Origin: Paraglaciecola arctica BSs20135
GTDB lineage: Bacteria > Pseudomonadota > Gammaproteobacteria > Enterobacterales > Alteromonadaceae
Direction of reading: 5' to 3'
DNA length: 64,000 nucleotides
NCBI RefSeq assembly: GCF_000314995.1
Contig: NZ_BAEO01000006.1
Location: 111,426-175,425, forward strand
Shown here: piece after piece, positions 54,159 to 63,263 of the stretch
Position numbering within the stretch: the first letter of the stretch is position 1
Layout: each line of letters opens with the position of its first letter
Made by a program: the position numbers and the translations under genes
The notes under the pieces: model-generated
What the model saw: the letters and a program-made list of their open reading frames with translations, nothing else
What the model was told of the DNA's origin: nothing
Database searches by the model: none

Positions 54159-56648
54159 CTATAAATTAGTTTCGAACAACTTGTATATCCTTCTATATTC
54201 GTCTAACCATGAACTAGGTTGCACAAAACCGTGGGATTCCACTGGATAAATTGCTGTTTCGAAGTTCTGTTTTTCTAATTCAATTAAACGTTGTACCAGT
54301 CTTACTGTATCCACAAAGAACACATTACTGTCTATCATAGGTGCATTGATCAGTAAGTGTTTTTCTAATCCTTCTGCAAAATAAATAGGTGAACTTCTTT
54401 CGTAGGCAATAGGATCAACGTCTGGCGTGTTAAGTATGTTCGAGGTGTAACCGTGATTATAGTGTGCCCAATCACTGACAGGACGTAATGCTGCTCCAGC
54501 TTGGAATAAATCTGGGTAGTTAAATAATGCCATAAAGGTCATAAAACCGCCGTAAGACCCACCATAAGTCCCTACTCTTTTTGCATCCACATCAAGGTTT
54601 TCTACCAACCAATCAACACCGTCTTCTAAGTCTTGAATTTCGGGCGTGCCCATTTGTCGATAAATAGCAGTACGCCAATCTCTGCCATAACCGGCTGAGG
54701 CTCGATAATCCATATCAAGTACCACATAACCTTGTTGCACTAACAGATTGTGAAACATAAATTCTCTAAAATAACCCGACCAACCTAGATGAGAGTTTTG
54801 TAAATAACCCGCACCATGGTTAAACACTACCGCCTTGTGTTTTTGTCCGGGTTGCATGTCTCTGGGCGTATACACCCGCGAAAAAATAGATTGTTGTGTG
54901 TGTGAGGATTTAATCGGCACTATGTCTGGAGCAAGCCAATCGATGTCTAAAAAAGCCTGACTAGTGGTTTCGGTAAGCTGTACAGCCGATTGATTCGCCA
55001 CCGACTGTAAGAATAATTCTGGCGGGCGAACTAAGCTGGAATGCGTCAGCAATAATGACTTTTCATCAGGGCTTAATTGATAATCAGTCATGCCATTCAA
55101 ATTGGTTATTTGTTGCAGAGTATTGTCGGCTAACGCAACCTTGTATATCTCGTATATGCCTGGATGTTTTTTATTGCCTTTAAAATACATATATTGATCG
55201 TCAGAGGTTAATGTTAAAGCATCAACTTCAAAATTACCTGCCGTAATTGCCCTTGCGTGGCCCTTTAAAGGTTTAATATAAAGATGTGAATATCCAGATT
55301 GTTCAGACAAAAAGTACAAATCATCAGTATTATTTAACCAACCAAAACTGTTAAATTTGTAATTGATCCAAGCATCATCGTGTAATCTGTGTTGATTAAC
55401 TAAGGTTGCATCTTCTTTATTAACGGTAACTAGCCATCTATCCTTGTTGTCCCATGCTTCTAACATAATGGCGACATTTTCACCCTTGTTATGCCATTGA
55501 ATGGGGCCTTGTGACCAATACCAATCTTGCATAAGCACAATGTCTCGAGGTAGACGGTTGGTGCTATATTTTTCGCCTTTGGCTTGCGCATTTTCACGTT
55601 TCACTGCTTCCAAAACGTCTTCGTTATATCCAGGTAGGCTGTTAAAACTGAGCTTTCGTTTTGACCTATCTTCAAGGTTAATTAACCATAAATTGTGATG
55701 CCCTGTTTTTGCGTCTGCGACTCTGCGGCGTACATCGTCTGTGGCTATTCTGCCATCTTCATTAATGTAATTAGGCATAAGGTCATCATCATCGCGCCAA
55801 CTAGACTCTTCTTGCTCTACCAATACAAGCCATTTGCCGTTAGGTGATAAACTTACTTCAACCGTTTCATTGCCTTCTGTAAAATAAAAATTAGCAGGTG
55901 CTAAGGTCTTATTTTGAAGCGCAAGTTGTTGTTCTTTTTCAAAGCGTATTACTTTATGTTGACGTTTTAACGCCACCACCTCAATTAGTTGTTGTTGCTG
56001 CTCGGCAATATAATCTTGTGGATCTTTCACAGCAGTAGGTTCATCAGCAAACTGCCATGTGACCAGTTGCTCATATAACCCCTGCTCAGGGTGGATCGCA
56101 TAAATAGCATTACCGCTTTGGAAACTTAAACGCCCATCATTAAGAAAGACTAGATTGTGAGGCTGCCTATTATCTTTTGTGAGCTGCTTTAGATTATTGT
56201 TAGCGAGGTTTTTAACAAAGATATTGCCTTCAAACACCCAAGCGGCAGTATCTTTGTTTTGATTCAAAATTCGGTCTTCATAGGCGTGTAAATGTAGCTG
56301 TGCTAATTCAACCTTATTACCATTACCTTTTTCATTTATAGATTTTTGCCATAAATCAGACAAAGGAGAAGATTGCTGTTTTTGTTGGTAATAAACACTT
56401 TGGCTATTGTCGCCCCAATATGCAGAAGTGGGTTGACGACCCATCCAATCAGGATCAGCCATAATTTGTTCTAACGTTAATAGCTTAGATTGATTATTAG
56501 CTGCAATTGATTGTGCAGCTTTGATTACCTTCGGCGGCGGTTCAACAGTTTTACTAACTATGGGATCCGCAGTTTGGGTTGCCGAACAGGCAAATAGAAA
56601 AGAAGTGGCAGTAGCTAATAATAAGCCTTTTTTATTTAGTTTTAACAC
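54159..56648 (-). CDS. S9 family peptidase (DPP IV/ acylaminoacyl type), lipoprotein
   Basis: An 829-residue envelope peptidase. The lipobox LFAC near residues 18-21 predicts a lipoprotein. A DPP-IV-like propeller (about 90-560, VEVSLSPNGKWLVLVEQEE) precedes the hydrolase domain, with Ser698 in GGSYGGFM and the His in the ending VESHGFVQPSSW. The start is GTG, with AAGG 8 bases upstream. Monocistronic. Second S9 peptidase of the window. Confidence 0.92.
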   Translation of the reverse strand: MLKLNKKGLLLATATSFLFACSATQTADPIVSKTVEPPPKVIKAAQSIAANNQSKLLTLEQIMADPDWMGRQPTSAYWGDNSQSVYYQQKQQSSPLSDLWQKSINEKGNGNKVELAQLHLHAYEDRILNQNKDTAAWVFEGNIFVKNLANNNLKQLTKDNRQPHNLVFLNDGRLSFQSGNAIYAIHPEQGLYEQLVTWQFADEPTAVKDPQDYIAEQQQQLIEVVALKRQHKVIRFEKEQQLALQNKTLAPANFYFTEGNETVEVSLSPNGKWLVLVEQEESSWRDDDDLMPNYINEDGRIATDDVRRRVADAKTGHHNLWLINLEDRSKRKLSFNSLPGYNEDVLEAVKRENAQAKGEKYSTNRLPRDIVLMQDWYWSQGPIQWHNKGENVAIMLEAWDNKDRWLVTVNKEDATLVNQHRLHDDAWINYKFNSFGWLNNTDDLYFLSEQSGYSHLYIKPLKGHARAITAGNFEVDALTLTSDDQYMYFKGNKKHPGIYEIYKVALADNTLQQITNLNGMTDYQLSPDEKSLLLTHSSLVRPPELFLQSVANQSAVQLTETTSQAFLDIDWLAPDIVPIKSSHTQQSIFSRVYTPRDMQPGQKHKAVVFNHGAGYLQNSHLGWSGYFREFMFHNLLVQQGYVVLDMDYRASAGYGRDWRTAIYRQMGTPEIQDLEDGVDWLVENLDVDAKRVGTYGGSYGGFMTFMALFNYPDLFQAGAALRPVSDWAHYNHGYTSNILNTPDVDPIAYERSSPIYFAEGLEKHLLINAPMIDSNVFFVDTVRLVQRLIELEKQNFETAIYPVESHGFVQPSSWLDEYRRIYKLFETNL

Positions 56649-56829
56649 TTAGTAAACCTTAGACAATATTGAAATATATTCCAACACTATTAAAGCGCAT
56701 TACAGGGTCATTTGGCAAAACAAAACCTATAGAATTTAACATCTTAGGTACCCCTTGTTTGCGGGCCATAAAGAGTTGTCATGATTTACAACTAAGTGAG
56801 TAGCACCTTTAATACTTGCGGAAATAAAA

Positions 56830-56851
56830 ACGGCAACTAAATAGTTGCCGT
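56830..56851 (-). terminator. Intrinsic terminator of the acyl-CoA dehydrogenase operon
   Basis: ACGGCAACT-AAAT-AGTTGCCGT, followed by TTTTATTTCC on the minus strand, 27 bases after the SDR stop codon. Confidence 0.88.
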
Positions 56852-56878
56852 CGATAAACTTTTATACTCAATTAGAGC

Positions 56879-57643
56879 CTAACTTAAAAATCCACCATCA
56901 ACCACAACAGTAGTACCAGTAGTGTAGCTAGATGCGTCTGAGACTAGATACAATACAGTACCGGCCATTTCATCAGGCTGTGCGGTTCTACCTAATGGAA
57001 TTTGCATTAATGCTGTTTTAAGGATTTTATCGTTACCTGTAAGCGCTGAGGCAAATTTAGTTTCGGTTAAACCGGGCAATAAAGCGTTAACTCTAATGTT
57101 TAAGCCACCACATTCTTTTGCAAATGCTTTGGTCATACTAATAACAGCCGCTTTGGTAATCGAATAAATACCTTGCCCCAAACCTGGTGATATACCGTTT
57201 ACAGATGCAGTATTCAAAATCACACCACCGCCCTGCTCTTTCATCATTTTACCGGCTGCAGTAGACATAAAGAAATAACCACGAATATTTACATCAACGG
57301 TTTTATCATAGGCCGCTAAATCGGTATCCAAAATATGCCCAAAATAAGGGTTAGCGGCTGCATTGTTAACCAAAATATCCAAACGCCCATATTTTTCACT
57401 GATTTGCGCGAAGATGTTTTCAATCTGTGCCATTTCGCCTACGTGACAGGCCATGGCTACTGCATCACCACCGTCATCTCGAATACTTTGAGCTACGGCT
57501 TCACAACCATCAATTTTGCGACTAGAAACAATCACTCTCGCACCATAAGCGGCTAGTAATCTTGCAATCGACTCACCAATACCACGGCTTGCACCTGTAA
57601 CTAAGGCGACTCTACCGGTTAAATCAAAAATATCTTTTTTCAT
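56879..57643 (-). CDS. Short-chain dehydrogenase/reductase
   Basis: Classical SDR of 254 residues. TGASRGIGES near 16-25 binds NAD(P), NNAAANPYF is near 92, and the catalytic Tyr/Lys lie in GIYSITKAA near 158-166. The ending GTTVVVDGGFLS is typical. Third gene of an operon with an MDR reductase and an acyl-CoA dehydrogenase, 42 bases after the MDR gene, so it probably handles a hydroxyacyl or related carbonyl compound. The substrate is not determined. Confidence 0.9.
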   Translation of the reverse strand: MKKDIFDLTGRVALVTGASRGIGESIARLLAAYGARVIVSSRKIDGCEAVAQSIRDDGGDAVAMACHVGEMAQIENIFAQISEKYGRLDILVNNAAANPYFGHILDTDLAAYDKTVDVNIRGYFFMSTAAGKMMKEQGGGVILNTASVNGISPGLGQGIYSITKAAVISMTKAFAKECGGLNIRVNALLPGLTETKFASALTGNDKILKTALMQIPLGRTAQPDEMAGTVLYLVSDASSYTTGTTVVVDGGFLS

Positions 57644-57685
57644 ACAGCATTATCTCTCTGTGAACTCGTCTCAAACTTGGAATTA

Positions 57686-58690
57686 TTAATCGGCTTCAAC
57701 TTTAAGCACCAGTTTACCCATGTTTTCGCCGTTAAATAACATCAATAAGGTTTCTGGGAAGTGCTCAATACCTTTAACAACATGTTCTTTAGCAATCAAT
57801 TTACCTTCTGCAATCCAACCGGCCATTTCGGTTGCTGCTTTAGAATAGTTAGCCACATTATCAAACACCACTATGCCTTCCATTCTGGCTCTATTGACTA
57901 GTAACGAAAGGTAATTAGACGGACCTTTAACAGCCGTTGTATTGTTGTATTGACTGATAGCACCACAAATCACTATCCGCGCTTTCATACGTATTTGGGT
58001 TAAAACATTATCAAGAATGTCGCCGCCCACATTATCGAAATACACATCTACGCCTTTAGGGCATGCAGCTCTAAGCGCCTTTTGCACATCTTCACTTTTA
58101 TAATCAATTGCTGCATCAAAACCTAGTTCATTTACTAAGTAGGCACATTTATCAGCGCCGCCAGCAATCCCTACAACTCTGCAGCCTTTAATCTTAGCGA
58201 TTTGCCCTACTATTGATCCCACTGCTCCAGCGGCACCTGAAACTACTACTGTTTCTCCTGCTTTAGGTAAACCTGTATCCAACAATCCAAAATAAGCTGT
58301 CATTCCAGGCATACCTAATACACCTAAATAACGTTCTAATGGCGCTAAGCTGGGGTCAATTTTATGCAGCCCTTCGATACCCACAACTGCATACTTCTGT
58401 ACACCACAATGACCATAGACGTAATCGCCTTCTGAAAATTCACTGCTAGTTGATTTAAGTACTTTACCTACGGTACCGGCGCGCATAACCGCACCAATTT
58501 GCACTGGTTCAATATAGGATTTACCGTCATTCATCCAACCTCTCATGGCAGGATCTAACGAGATATACTCCACTTGTATCAATACTTGATTGTCGGCTAA
58601 CTCTGCCACTTCGGTTTCGACATAGTCCCAATTCTGCCTAGTAGGAAGGCCAACTGGTCGTGCTGCTAATAAAAACTGTTTATTTTTCAT
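57686..58690 (-). CDS. NADP-dependent MDR oxidoreductase (CurA/leukotriene B4 reductase-like)
   Basis: Zinc-independent medium-chain reductase of 334 residues, reducing enone C=C bonds with NADPH. The N-terminal substrate domain has EYISLDPAMRGWMND near 47-61. The cofactor motif is SGAAGAVGSIVGQIAKIKG near 150-168, and KGVDVYFDNVGGDILD near 216 is typical of the family. Second gene of the acyl-CoA dehydrogenase operon, 48 bases after it. Confidence 0.92.
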   Translation of the reverse strand: MKNKQFLLAARPVGLPTRQNWDYVETEVAELADNQVLIQVEYISLDPAMRGWMNDGKSYIEPVQIGAVMRAGTVGKVLKSTSSEFSEGDYVYGHCGVQKYAVVGIEGLHKIDPSLAPLERYLGVLGMPGMTAYFGLLDTGLPKAGETVVVSGAAGAVGSIVGQIAKIKGCRVVGIAGGADKCAYLVNELGFDAAIDYKSEDVQKALRAACPKGVDVYFDNVGGDILDNVLTQIRMKARIVICGAISQYNNTTAVKGPSNYLSLLVNRARMEGIVVFDNVANYSKAATEMAGWIAEGKLIAKEHVVKGIEHFPETLLMLFNGENMGKLVLKVEAD

Positions 58691-58738
58691 AATGTTTCCG
58701 TATTTATCTAATTTGCAATATGGTCGTGGTCGAATCGA

Positions 58739-60544
58739 TTAAAACCATTCGGCTTGCATTTCACTGCAGCTGTCGTCCATATCATTTAATAATGCAATGT
58801 CTCTCTGCACTGCAGGCAACTCCCAGCGCACAAAATATTTAGCGGTTTGTACTTTACCTAAATAAAACGCCTTATCTTCATCAGTTAAAGCTGTATTTTT
58901 CAATGCGTTTTCAGCCACATTTGCCTGGCGTATCCACATCCAACTCATCACTACTTGGCCAAATATATTCATAAAACATGTGGCATTAGCTAACAATGTA
59001 GGCAGTTTTTCAGACTTTAAGTGCTGCCCTAACATTGGTAATAAGGACTGCATCTGCTGGATATAGGGTAATAAATTGGCTATCAACTGCTGACTTTGTT
59101 TACCTGTAACCTTAGCAAAATCGGCTTCCATTCTTTGTTGCAATAATTTTAAGCCTGCACCATCAGCTTGCCAAAGTTTTCGAGTTAATAAATCCAGAGC
59201 CTGAATACCATTAGTACCTTCGTGAATGGGATTAAGTCTGTTGTCACGCCAGCATTGTTCAACCGGGTATTCACGGGTATAACCTGCGCCGCCTAATACT
59301 TGTATCGCCAAATCATTGGCTTTAGGGCCATATTCTGACGGCCAAGCTTTAACTATAGGTGTCAACAAATCCAGTAACTCAAAGGCCTGTCTTTTTTCAT
59401 CATCTGTTGTGAGAGTGTGTGAATCATCAACTAAGCGCGCGGCATAAAAACATAGAGCCATAGCCCCTTCAACATAGGATTTTTGCGCTAATAACATACG
59501 TTTCACATCACCATGCTGAATGATAGTAGCTGGTTTATCTGTGGGTTTGTTATTAGGAGCTACGCGGCCTTGGGTGCGTTCTTTAGCGTATTCTAGTGAA
59601 TATTGATAACCACTGTAACCAACCATAGCGGCACCAAAACCCACACCCAAGCGCGCTTCATTCATCATTAAGAACATATAGCGTAAACCTTGATGTTCCT
59701 CGCCAATAAGATAACCGTGACAGTCTTGGTTTTCTCCAAAACTTAGTGCGGTAGAGGTAGTTCCTCTATATCCCATTTTATGAATAAGCCCGGCCAAGGC
59801 GACATCATTTCGTTCTGCAGGATTTCCAGCTTCATCGAGACGAAACTTCGGCACCACAAATAATGAAATACCTTTGACGCCGGCTGGTGCACCTTGAATT
59901 TTTGCTAAAACCAAATGCACTATGTTGTCTGACAATTCATGATCGCCAGCAGAAATAAAAATTTTATTACCTTTAATGCGATAATTTCCATCTTCATGTT
60001 TAATCGCTGAGGTATGAATATCTGCCAAAGACGAACCAGCATGGGGCTCTGTTAATCCCATTGTGCCGGTAAATTCACCGGTTAACATTTTAGGCATAAA
60101 AGCATTTTTAAGCTGCGGAGATGCAAAATTGCGTATTACGTTTGCCGCAGCAATAGTCAAAAATGGGTAACCAGTACTTGATGGGTTAGCTGCCATAAAA
60201 TAACCGGCGCAAGCAGTCATTATAGTTTCAGGTAATTGCATACCGCCTTCATCAAAGTCAAAACGCCCTGCAATAAGTCCTGATTCAACATAAGCATCAA
60301 AGGCTTCTTTTACCTCAGGGATCATATGCACTTTTTTACCGTCAAAAGTTGGCTCATAAGCGTCACCTTTGGCGTTGTGGGTAGCAAACTTTTCTGTAGC
60401 AATTTTGTTTGCTATATCCATAACCGCATCAAATGTTTCGCGGTTATGTTCCACAAACCTGTCTCGCCCACAAAGACTTTCTGTATCCAATAATTCGTAT
60501 AATTGAAACGCTAATTCTTTACGTTTTACTAGTTCGTTTTTCAT
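58739..60544 (-). CDS. Acyl-CoA dehydrogenase
   Basis: FAD enzyme of 601 residues, the longer type (about 600) with a C-terminal acyl-CoA-dehydrogenase extension of about 120 residues. GTMGLTEPHAGSSLADI near 160 contacts FAD and substrate, and the C-terminal core has PIHEGTNGIQALDLL near 444. It oxidises an acyl-CoA to the enoyl-CoA; chain length is unknown. First gene of the operon with MDR and SDR genes and divergent from a GlxA-type regulator. Two palindromes in between are candidate operators. Confidence 0.93.
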   Translation of the reverse strand: MKNELVKRKELAFQLYELLDTESLCGRDRFVEHNRETFDAVMDIANKIATEKFATHNAKGDAYEPTFDGKKVHMIPEVKEAFDAYVESGLIAGRFDFDEGGMQLPETIMTACAGYFMAANPSSTGYPFLTIAAANVIRNFASPQLKNAFMPKMLTGEFTGTMGLTEPHAGSSLADIHTSAIKHEDGNYRIKGNKIFISAGDHELSDNIVHLVLAKIQGAPAGVKGISLFVVPKFRLDEAGNPAERNDVALAGLIHKMGYRGTTSTALSFGENQDCHGYLIGEEHQGLRYMFLMMNEARLGVGFGAAMVGYSGYQYSLEYAKERTQGRVAPNNKPTDKPATIIQHGDVKRMLLAQKSYVEGAMALCFYAARLVDDSHTLTTDDEKRQAFELLDLLTPIVKAWPSEYGPKANDLAIQVLGGAGYTREYPVEQCWRDNRLNPIHEGTNGIQALDLLTRKLWQADGAGLKLLQQRMEADFAKVTGKQSQQLIANLLPYIQQMQSLLPMLGQHLKSEKLPTLLANATCFMNIFGQVVMSWMWIRQANVAENALKNTALTDEDKAFYLGKVQTAKYFVRWELPAVQRDIALLNDMDDSCSEMQAEWF

Positions 60545-60635
60545 ATTGCCTAACCTTTACCAGTGATTACAGATGAAGACTGTAAATATTCTAAATGATA
60601 GCGATAGATTGACAAAAATATCCCTTCGCTATTAT

Positions 60636-60669
60636 TGTCATATATGACATATTAATGGTCATTTATGAC
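60636..60669. promoter_or_regulatory. Tandem palindromic operator candidate (two sites 21 bp apart)
   Basis: Site 1 is TGTCATATATGACA (60636-60649), a perfect palindrome; site 2 is GTCATTTATGAC (60658-60669), nearly perfect. Centres are 21 bp apart, two helical turns, so both lie on the same face of the DNA. They sit between the acyl-CoA dehydrogenase operon and the GlxA-type regulator, probably controlling both. Confidence 0.65.
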
Positions 60670-60690
60670 AGTTATAACGAGGTGTTATTT

Positions 60691-60729
60691 ATGACTAATC
60701 ACTGCGGTTATTTACAGTGTTTAAAGTAA
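60691..60729 (+). CDS. Possible 12-codon leader peptide overlapping the regulator start
   Basis: ATG with a good GAGG site 8 bases upstream reads 12 codons (MTNHCGYLQCLK) and stops at 60727-60729, overlapping the GTG start of the regulator in another frame. It could couple translation of the regulator. Equally, it could be chance. Confidence 0.3.
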   Translation: MTNHCGYLQCLK

Positions 60730-61691
60730 CCATTCTAGGCTTTGATCAAGCCTATGCAAGTGCCATTACAGGCGCCCTCGATTTGTTTGCGTTAGCTGGC
60801 GTCACTTGGCAACGTATGCAAGGACAGCAACCATCACCTTTTTTCGAAGTACAGATTGCGTCCATTAAAAAGCGTCCTGTGCGTTGTATTAATCAACTGG
60901 TAATCCATAGCCATATTGCAATTGAAGACGTTGAACACACAGACTTATTGCTGATCCCAACAATTGGCGGCGAACTCATTAACGTCATTAATAACAACCA
61001 AGCCTTATTGGCACATATTCAAAAACACTTTGCTAACCAATCTGATATTGCCAGCAATTGTAGCGGCGCATTCTTATTAGCAGAAGCAGGCCTTTTAGAT
61101 GGCAAAGAAGCCACAACTCATTGGGGATATGCGAGCTTGTTTAAATCTCGCTATCCCAAAGTCAATTTGTGTGCAGAAAAAATGATCACCTCCGCCCAAA
61201 ACATCTACTGTTCTGGAGGAGGCATGGCATGGTTTGATTTAGCATTGTTATTAATTGAGCGTTATTGTGGCCATGATGTGGCCACAACAACGGCTAAAGC
61301 CCACGTCATTGATATTTATCGAGGCGAACAAGTAGCCTATGCCAATATTCTCACTAAAAAATATCATCAAGATCCCGATGTATTGATAGTACAAGAGTGG
61401 CTAGAGGCAAACTACAGCCATAGGATAGTTGTGAGTGACTTACCTTTATTGGTTAACCTGTCCCTAAGAACCTTTAATCGTAGATTCAAAAAGGCCACCG
61501 AACATAATCCCTTAGAATATTTACAAACCTTAAGAGTTGAAGCCGCTAAAAAACAACTGGAAACTACCAACAGCAGCGTAGAGCGTATAGTCACCCAAGT
61601 AGGTTACGACGACTTGAGCTCATTTACTCGGCTATTTAAAAAGCACACAGGGCTATCTCCCAGTCAGTATGCAAAAAAGTTTAAACGATAA
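60717..61691 (+). CDS. GlxA-family AraC-type transcriptional regulator
   Basis: A 324-residue regulator. The N-terminal DJ-1/PfpI-like domain (about 1-190, SNCSGAFLLAEAGLLDG near 113) senses an effector, and the C-terminal AraC domain (about 220-324) has two helix-turn-helix motifs (NLSLRTFNRRFKKATEHNPLEY and TQVGYDDLSSFTRLFKKHTG). The start is GTG, with no clear ribosome site of its own; an overlapping short frame with a good site begins at 60691. Probably controls the divergent acyl-CoA dehydrogenase operon. Confidence 0.9.
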   Translation: MFKVTILGFDQAYASAITGALDLFALAGVTWQRMQGQQPSPFFEVQIASIKKRPVRCINQLVIHSHIAIEDVEHTDLLLIPTIGGELINVINNNQALLAHIQKHFANQSDIASNCSGAFLLAEAGLLDGKEATTHWGYASLFKSRYPKVNLCAEKMITSAQNIYCSGGGMAWFDLALLLIERYCGHDVATTTAKAHVIDIYRGEQVAYANILTKKYHQDPDVLIVQEWLEANYSHRIVVSDLPLLVNLSLRTFNRRFKKATEHNPLEYLQTLRVEAAKKQLETTNSSVERIVTQVGYDDLSSFTRLFKKHTGLSPSQYAKKFKR

Positions 61692-62199
61692 ACTCAAACA
61701 ATTTGGAAATGACGGTTCCAACCGCAGCTTAAAATGGTTTAAGCAAGGCGAATATTTACCCGCCCCTAATTAAAAGAAAGTGACGCTAAGTCAAAATTCT
61801 ATTAACTCCTAAGAGAATGCAACAGCGACGCCAACTAACAAATGGATATGCAGGCATTATTGTGCGCCAGTGGTTTGAACACAGATTTGGGCTGGTATGA
61901 GTATTGGCTATAAGAGCGAACAAAAAAGTTGCACGTTTTTTGCTCTAAAGTTAATGGAGCTATTGCTGATTGTCATAATTTGTCAGTAAAATAGCCAAAA
62001 TGTATTGATACAAATGATGTTCATGTATAAAAGCACGATATATCAATGCTTTGAGTTATTTGTTTTATTATTGAATGATAATTTGTCAGTTGCATCAAAA
62101 TATAACAATGCTGCACTTTTTTTGAACATTTAGGCTCCACCTAAACAGAGCCTAACAACGATAGTTTAATTAACACAACCGATATACAGGAGAAAAACG
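61692..62199. other. 508-bp intergenic region with repeats but no supported gene
   Basis: No convincing gene. It holds a 13-bp direct repeat, ATAATTTGTCAGT, at 61975-61987 and 62078-62090; a palindrome TGTAT-TG-ATACA at 62001-62012; and an imperfect hairpin at about 61913-61946. A 27-codon frame from 61817 (ATG) has no family resemblance. The promoter for the CBM48 gene must lie here. Confidence 0.5.
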
Positions 62200-62508
62200 A
62201 TGGCTTTTAAAAAACAATATTTGAAATCTAAAGCGGTATGCAAAGTGACATTCAAGTTGTCCAAGGAGCAAGCACATGCGGCTGAATCTGTTCGGTTAGT
62301 AGGAGATTTCAACGAATGGGACCTGTCATCCGAGCCGATGAAAAAGCTAAAAAATGGTGATTTTACTACCACAGTTAACCTAGCGAAAGACTCGCAGTAT
62401 CAGTTTAGGTATTTGCTAGATGACAAATCCTGGGAAAATGATTGGGAGGCTGATGCCTATATCCCTTCATCTGTAGCTTTTGCTGATAATTCAGTTGTGC
62501 AGGTTTAA
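62200..62508 (+). CDS. Single-domain glycogen-binding (CBM48/isoamylase-early-set) protein
   Basis: A 102-residue cytosolic protein consisting almost only of a CBM48 domain, related to the glycogen-binding domain of AMPK beta. The pattern VRLVGDFNEWDLSSEPMKK near 27-45 carries the Trp expected in glycogen contact, followed by FRYLLDDKSWENDW near 67. The ATG has GGAG 8 bases upstream. It is free-standing, with no catalytic partner in this window; the function is unknown, possibly a glycogen-associated regulator. Confidence 0.88.
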   Translation: MAFKKQYLKSKAVCKVTFKLSKEQAHAAESVRLVGDFNEWDLSSEPMKKLKNGDFTTTVNLAKDSQYQFRYLLDDKSWENDWEADAYIPSSVAFADNSVVQV

Positions 62509-62520
62509 GCAATTATTGAC

Positions 62521-62553
62521 AGAAGGTGATGTCAGAGTCTGATATCACCTTCT
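62521..62553 (+). terminator. Hairpin terminator after the CBM48 gene
   Basis: AGAAGGTGAT and ATCACCTTCT form a 10-bp stem with a 13-base loop, then TAATATTTGTT. The T-tract is interrupted. Confidence 0.65.
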
Positions 62554-62628
62554 TAATATTTGTTATCTGCCCTCCCGCAAAAACATTTCAAGCGCAAAAG
62601 ACTTCTATTTCAAAGCAAAAGAATTTGA

Positions 62629-62659
62629 ACCACAGAGACACAGAGAGCACAGAGGAAAA
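62629..62659 (+). repeat. CACAGAG-rich repeat, left copy
   Basis: A stretch beginning ACCACAGAGACACAGAG and running to GAGGAAAA, in which CACAGAG is repeated. An inverted related copy lies at the right edge of the window (63978-64000). Sequences of this kind are dispersed in many bacterial genomes, to my knowledge, and could mark a small mobile or recombined segment. Confidence 0.6.
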
Positions 62660-62701
62660 CTGATGGAAAGAGAGCATTACTTGGGTAAAGGAGTTAAAAT
62701 T

Positions 62702-62818
62702 AACTAGCTCTAGCGTTTAAATAAGCCGAAATTATAATTGGCTATAATGTTTGATGAACGAAAAACAGCCAACTATTAGCTGGTCCATTATATTTGTTAC
62801 AGGCTCTAGCAGCTAGTT
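62702..62818. repeat. Long imperfect inverted repeat (structured region)
   Basis: A 12-bp arm at 62702-62713 (AACTAGCT-CTAG) pairs with 62806-62818, where one C (62810) is bulged. Inside are further small inverted repeats (ATTATA/TATAAT, GCC/GGC). The 117-bp fold with an extrahelical base has the outline of an integron attC site, but the ends do not fit the RYYYAAC/GTTRRRY consensus. It starts 8 bases after the stop codon of the gene pair. Confidence 0.5.
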
Positions 62819-62825
62819 AGCAATT

Positions 62826-63263
62826 TCATTCCGATGGTTCGATTGTTTGCAAAACAGGGTCTCCTGTTTTTACATAACTTTCATCTTCGTCTAGGTCTTC
62901 CCAAGTTTTTTCATCTGTTTTCAAAGTTTCGTGTTTAACAATATATTTGGGTGGCATAAGTGACTTTGAAACAGTGCCTAAATCACCCCAAGTATGTCCA
63001 AACCCGCCCACATTAACTTTTTCTTTTTTATATGTAGAAGCAATCGACAGTTTTTCTTGTACTTGTGTAACTTTCACTCGAACTTTAGGCCTTTCAATTG
63101 AACCTAGTACTTCACCAGTGTCTGGATCTGTAATATCTTCACCATTTAGATCCATAACATCAAAGTACATTCCTTCTTTAACTCCATGTTCAGAACCTAC
63201 TGTAATTGCGACTTCTCTTGAGTTCAGGATTCTAGCTACTTTACCTCTAATTTTATTTGACAT
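62826..63263 (-). CDS. Unknown protein with FlgT C-terminal-like domain
   Basis: A 145-residue soluble protein without a signal peptide. Residues about 5-75 (AITVGSEHGVKEGMYFDV, DITDPDTGEVLGSIERP) resemble the C-terminal domain of the flagellar assembly protein FlgT and related beta-barrel modules; the last 45 residues are acidic. No flagellar genes are near. Its ATG overlaps the end of the upstream membrane-protein gene by 11 bases, so the two are coupled. I do not know its function. Confidence 0.75.
   Translation of the reverse strand: MSNKIRGKVARILNSREVAITVGSEHGVKEGMYFDVMDLNGEDITDPDTGEVLGSIERPKVRVKVTQVQEKLSIASTYKKEKVNVGGFGHTWGDLGTVSKSLMPPKYIVKHETLKTDEKTWEDLDEDESYVKTGDPVLQTIEPSE

Noticed and set aside
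61860..61911. Possible remnant of an Rhs-type repeat (GLNTDLGWYEYW)
   Set aside because: The resemblance is limited to a few residues and is not followed by other Rhs features; too weak to call a pseudogene.
62702..62818. Integron attC site
   Set aside because: The shape is suggestive, but the ends do not fit the RYYYAAC and GTTRRRY consensus and no integrase is in the window; kept only as an inverted repeat.
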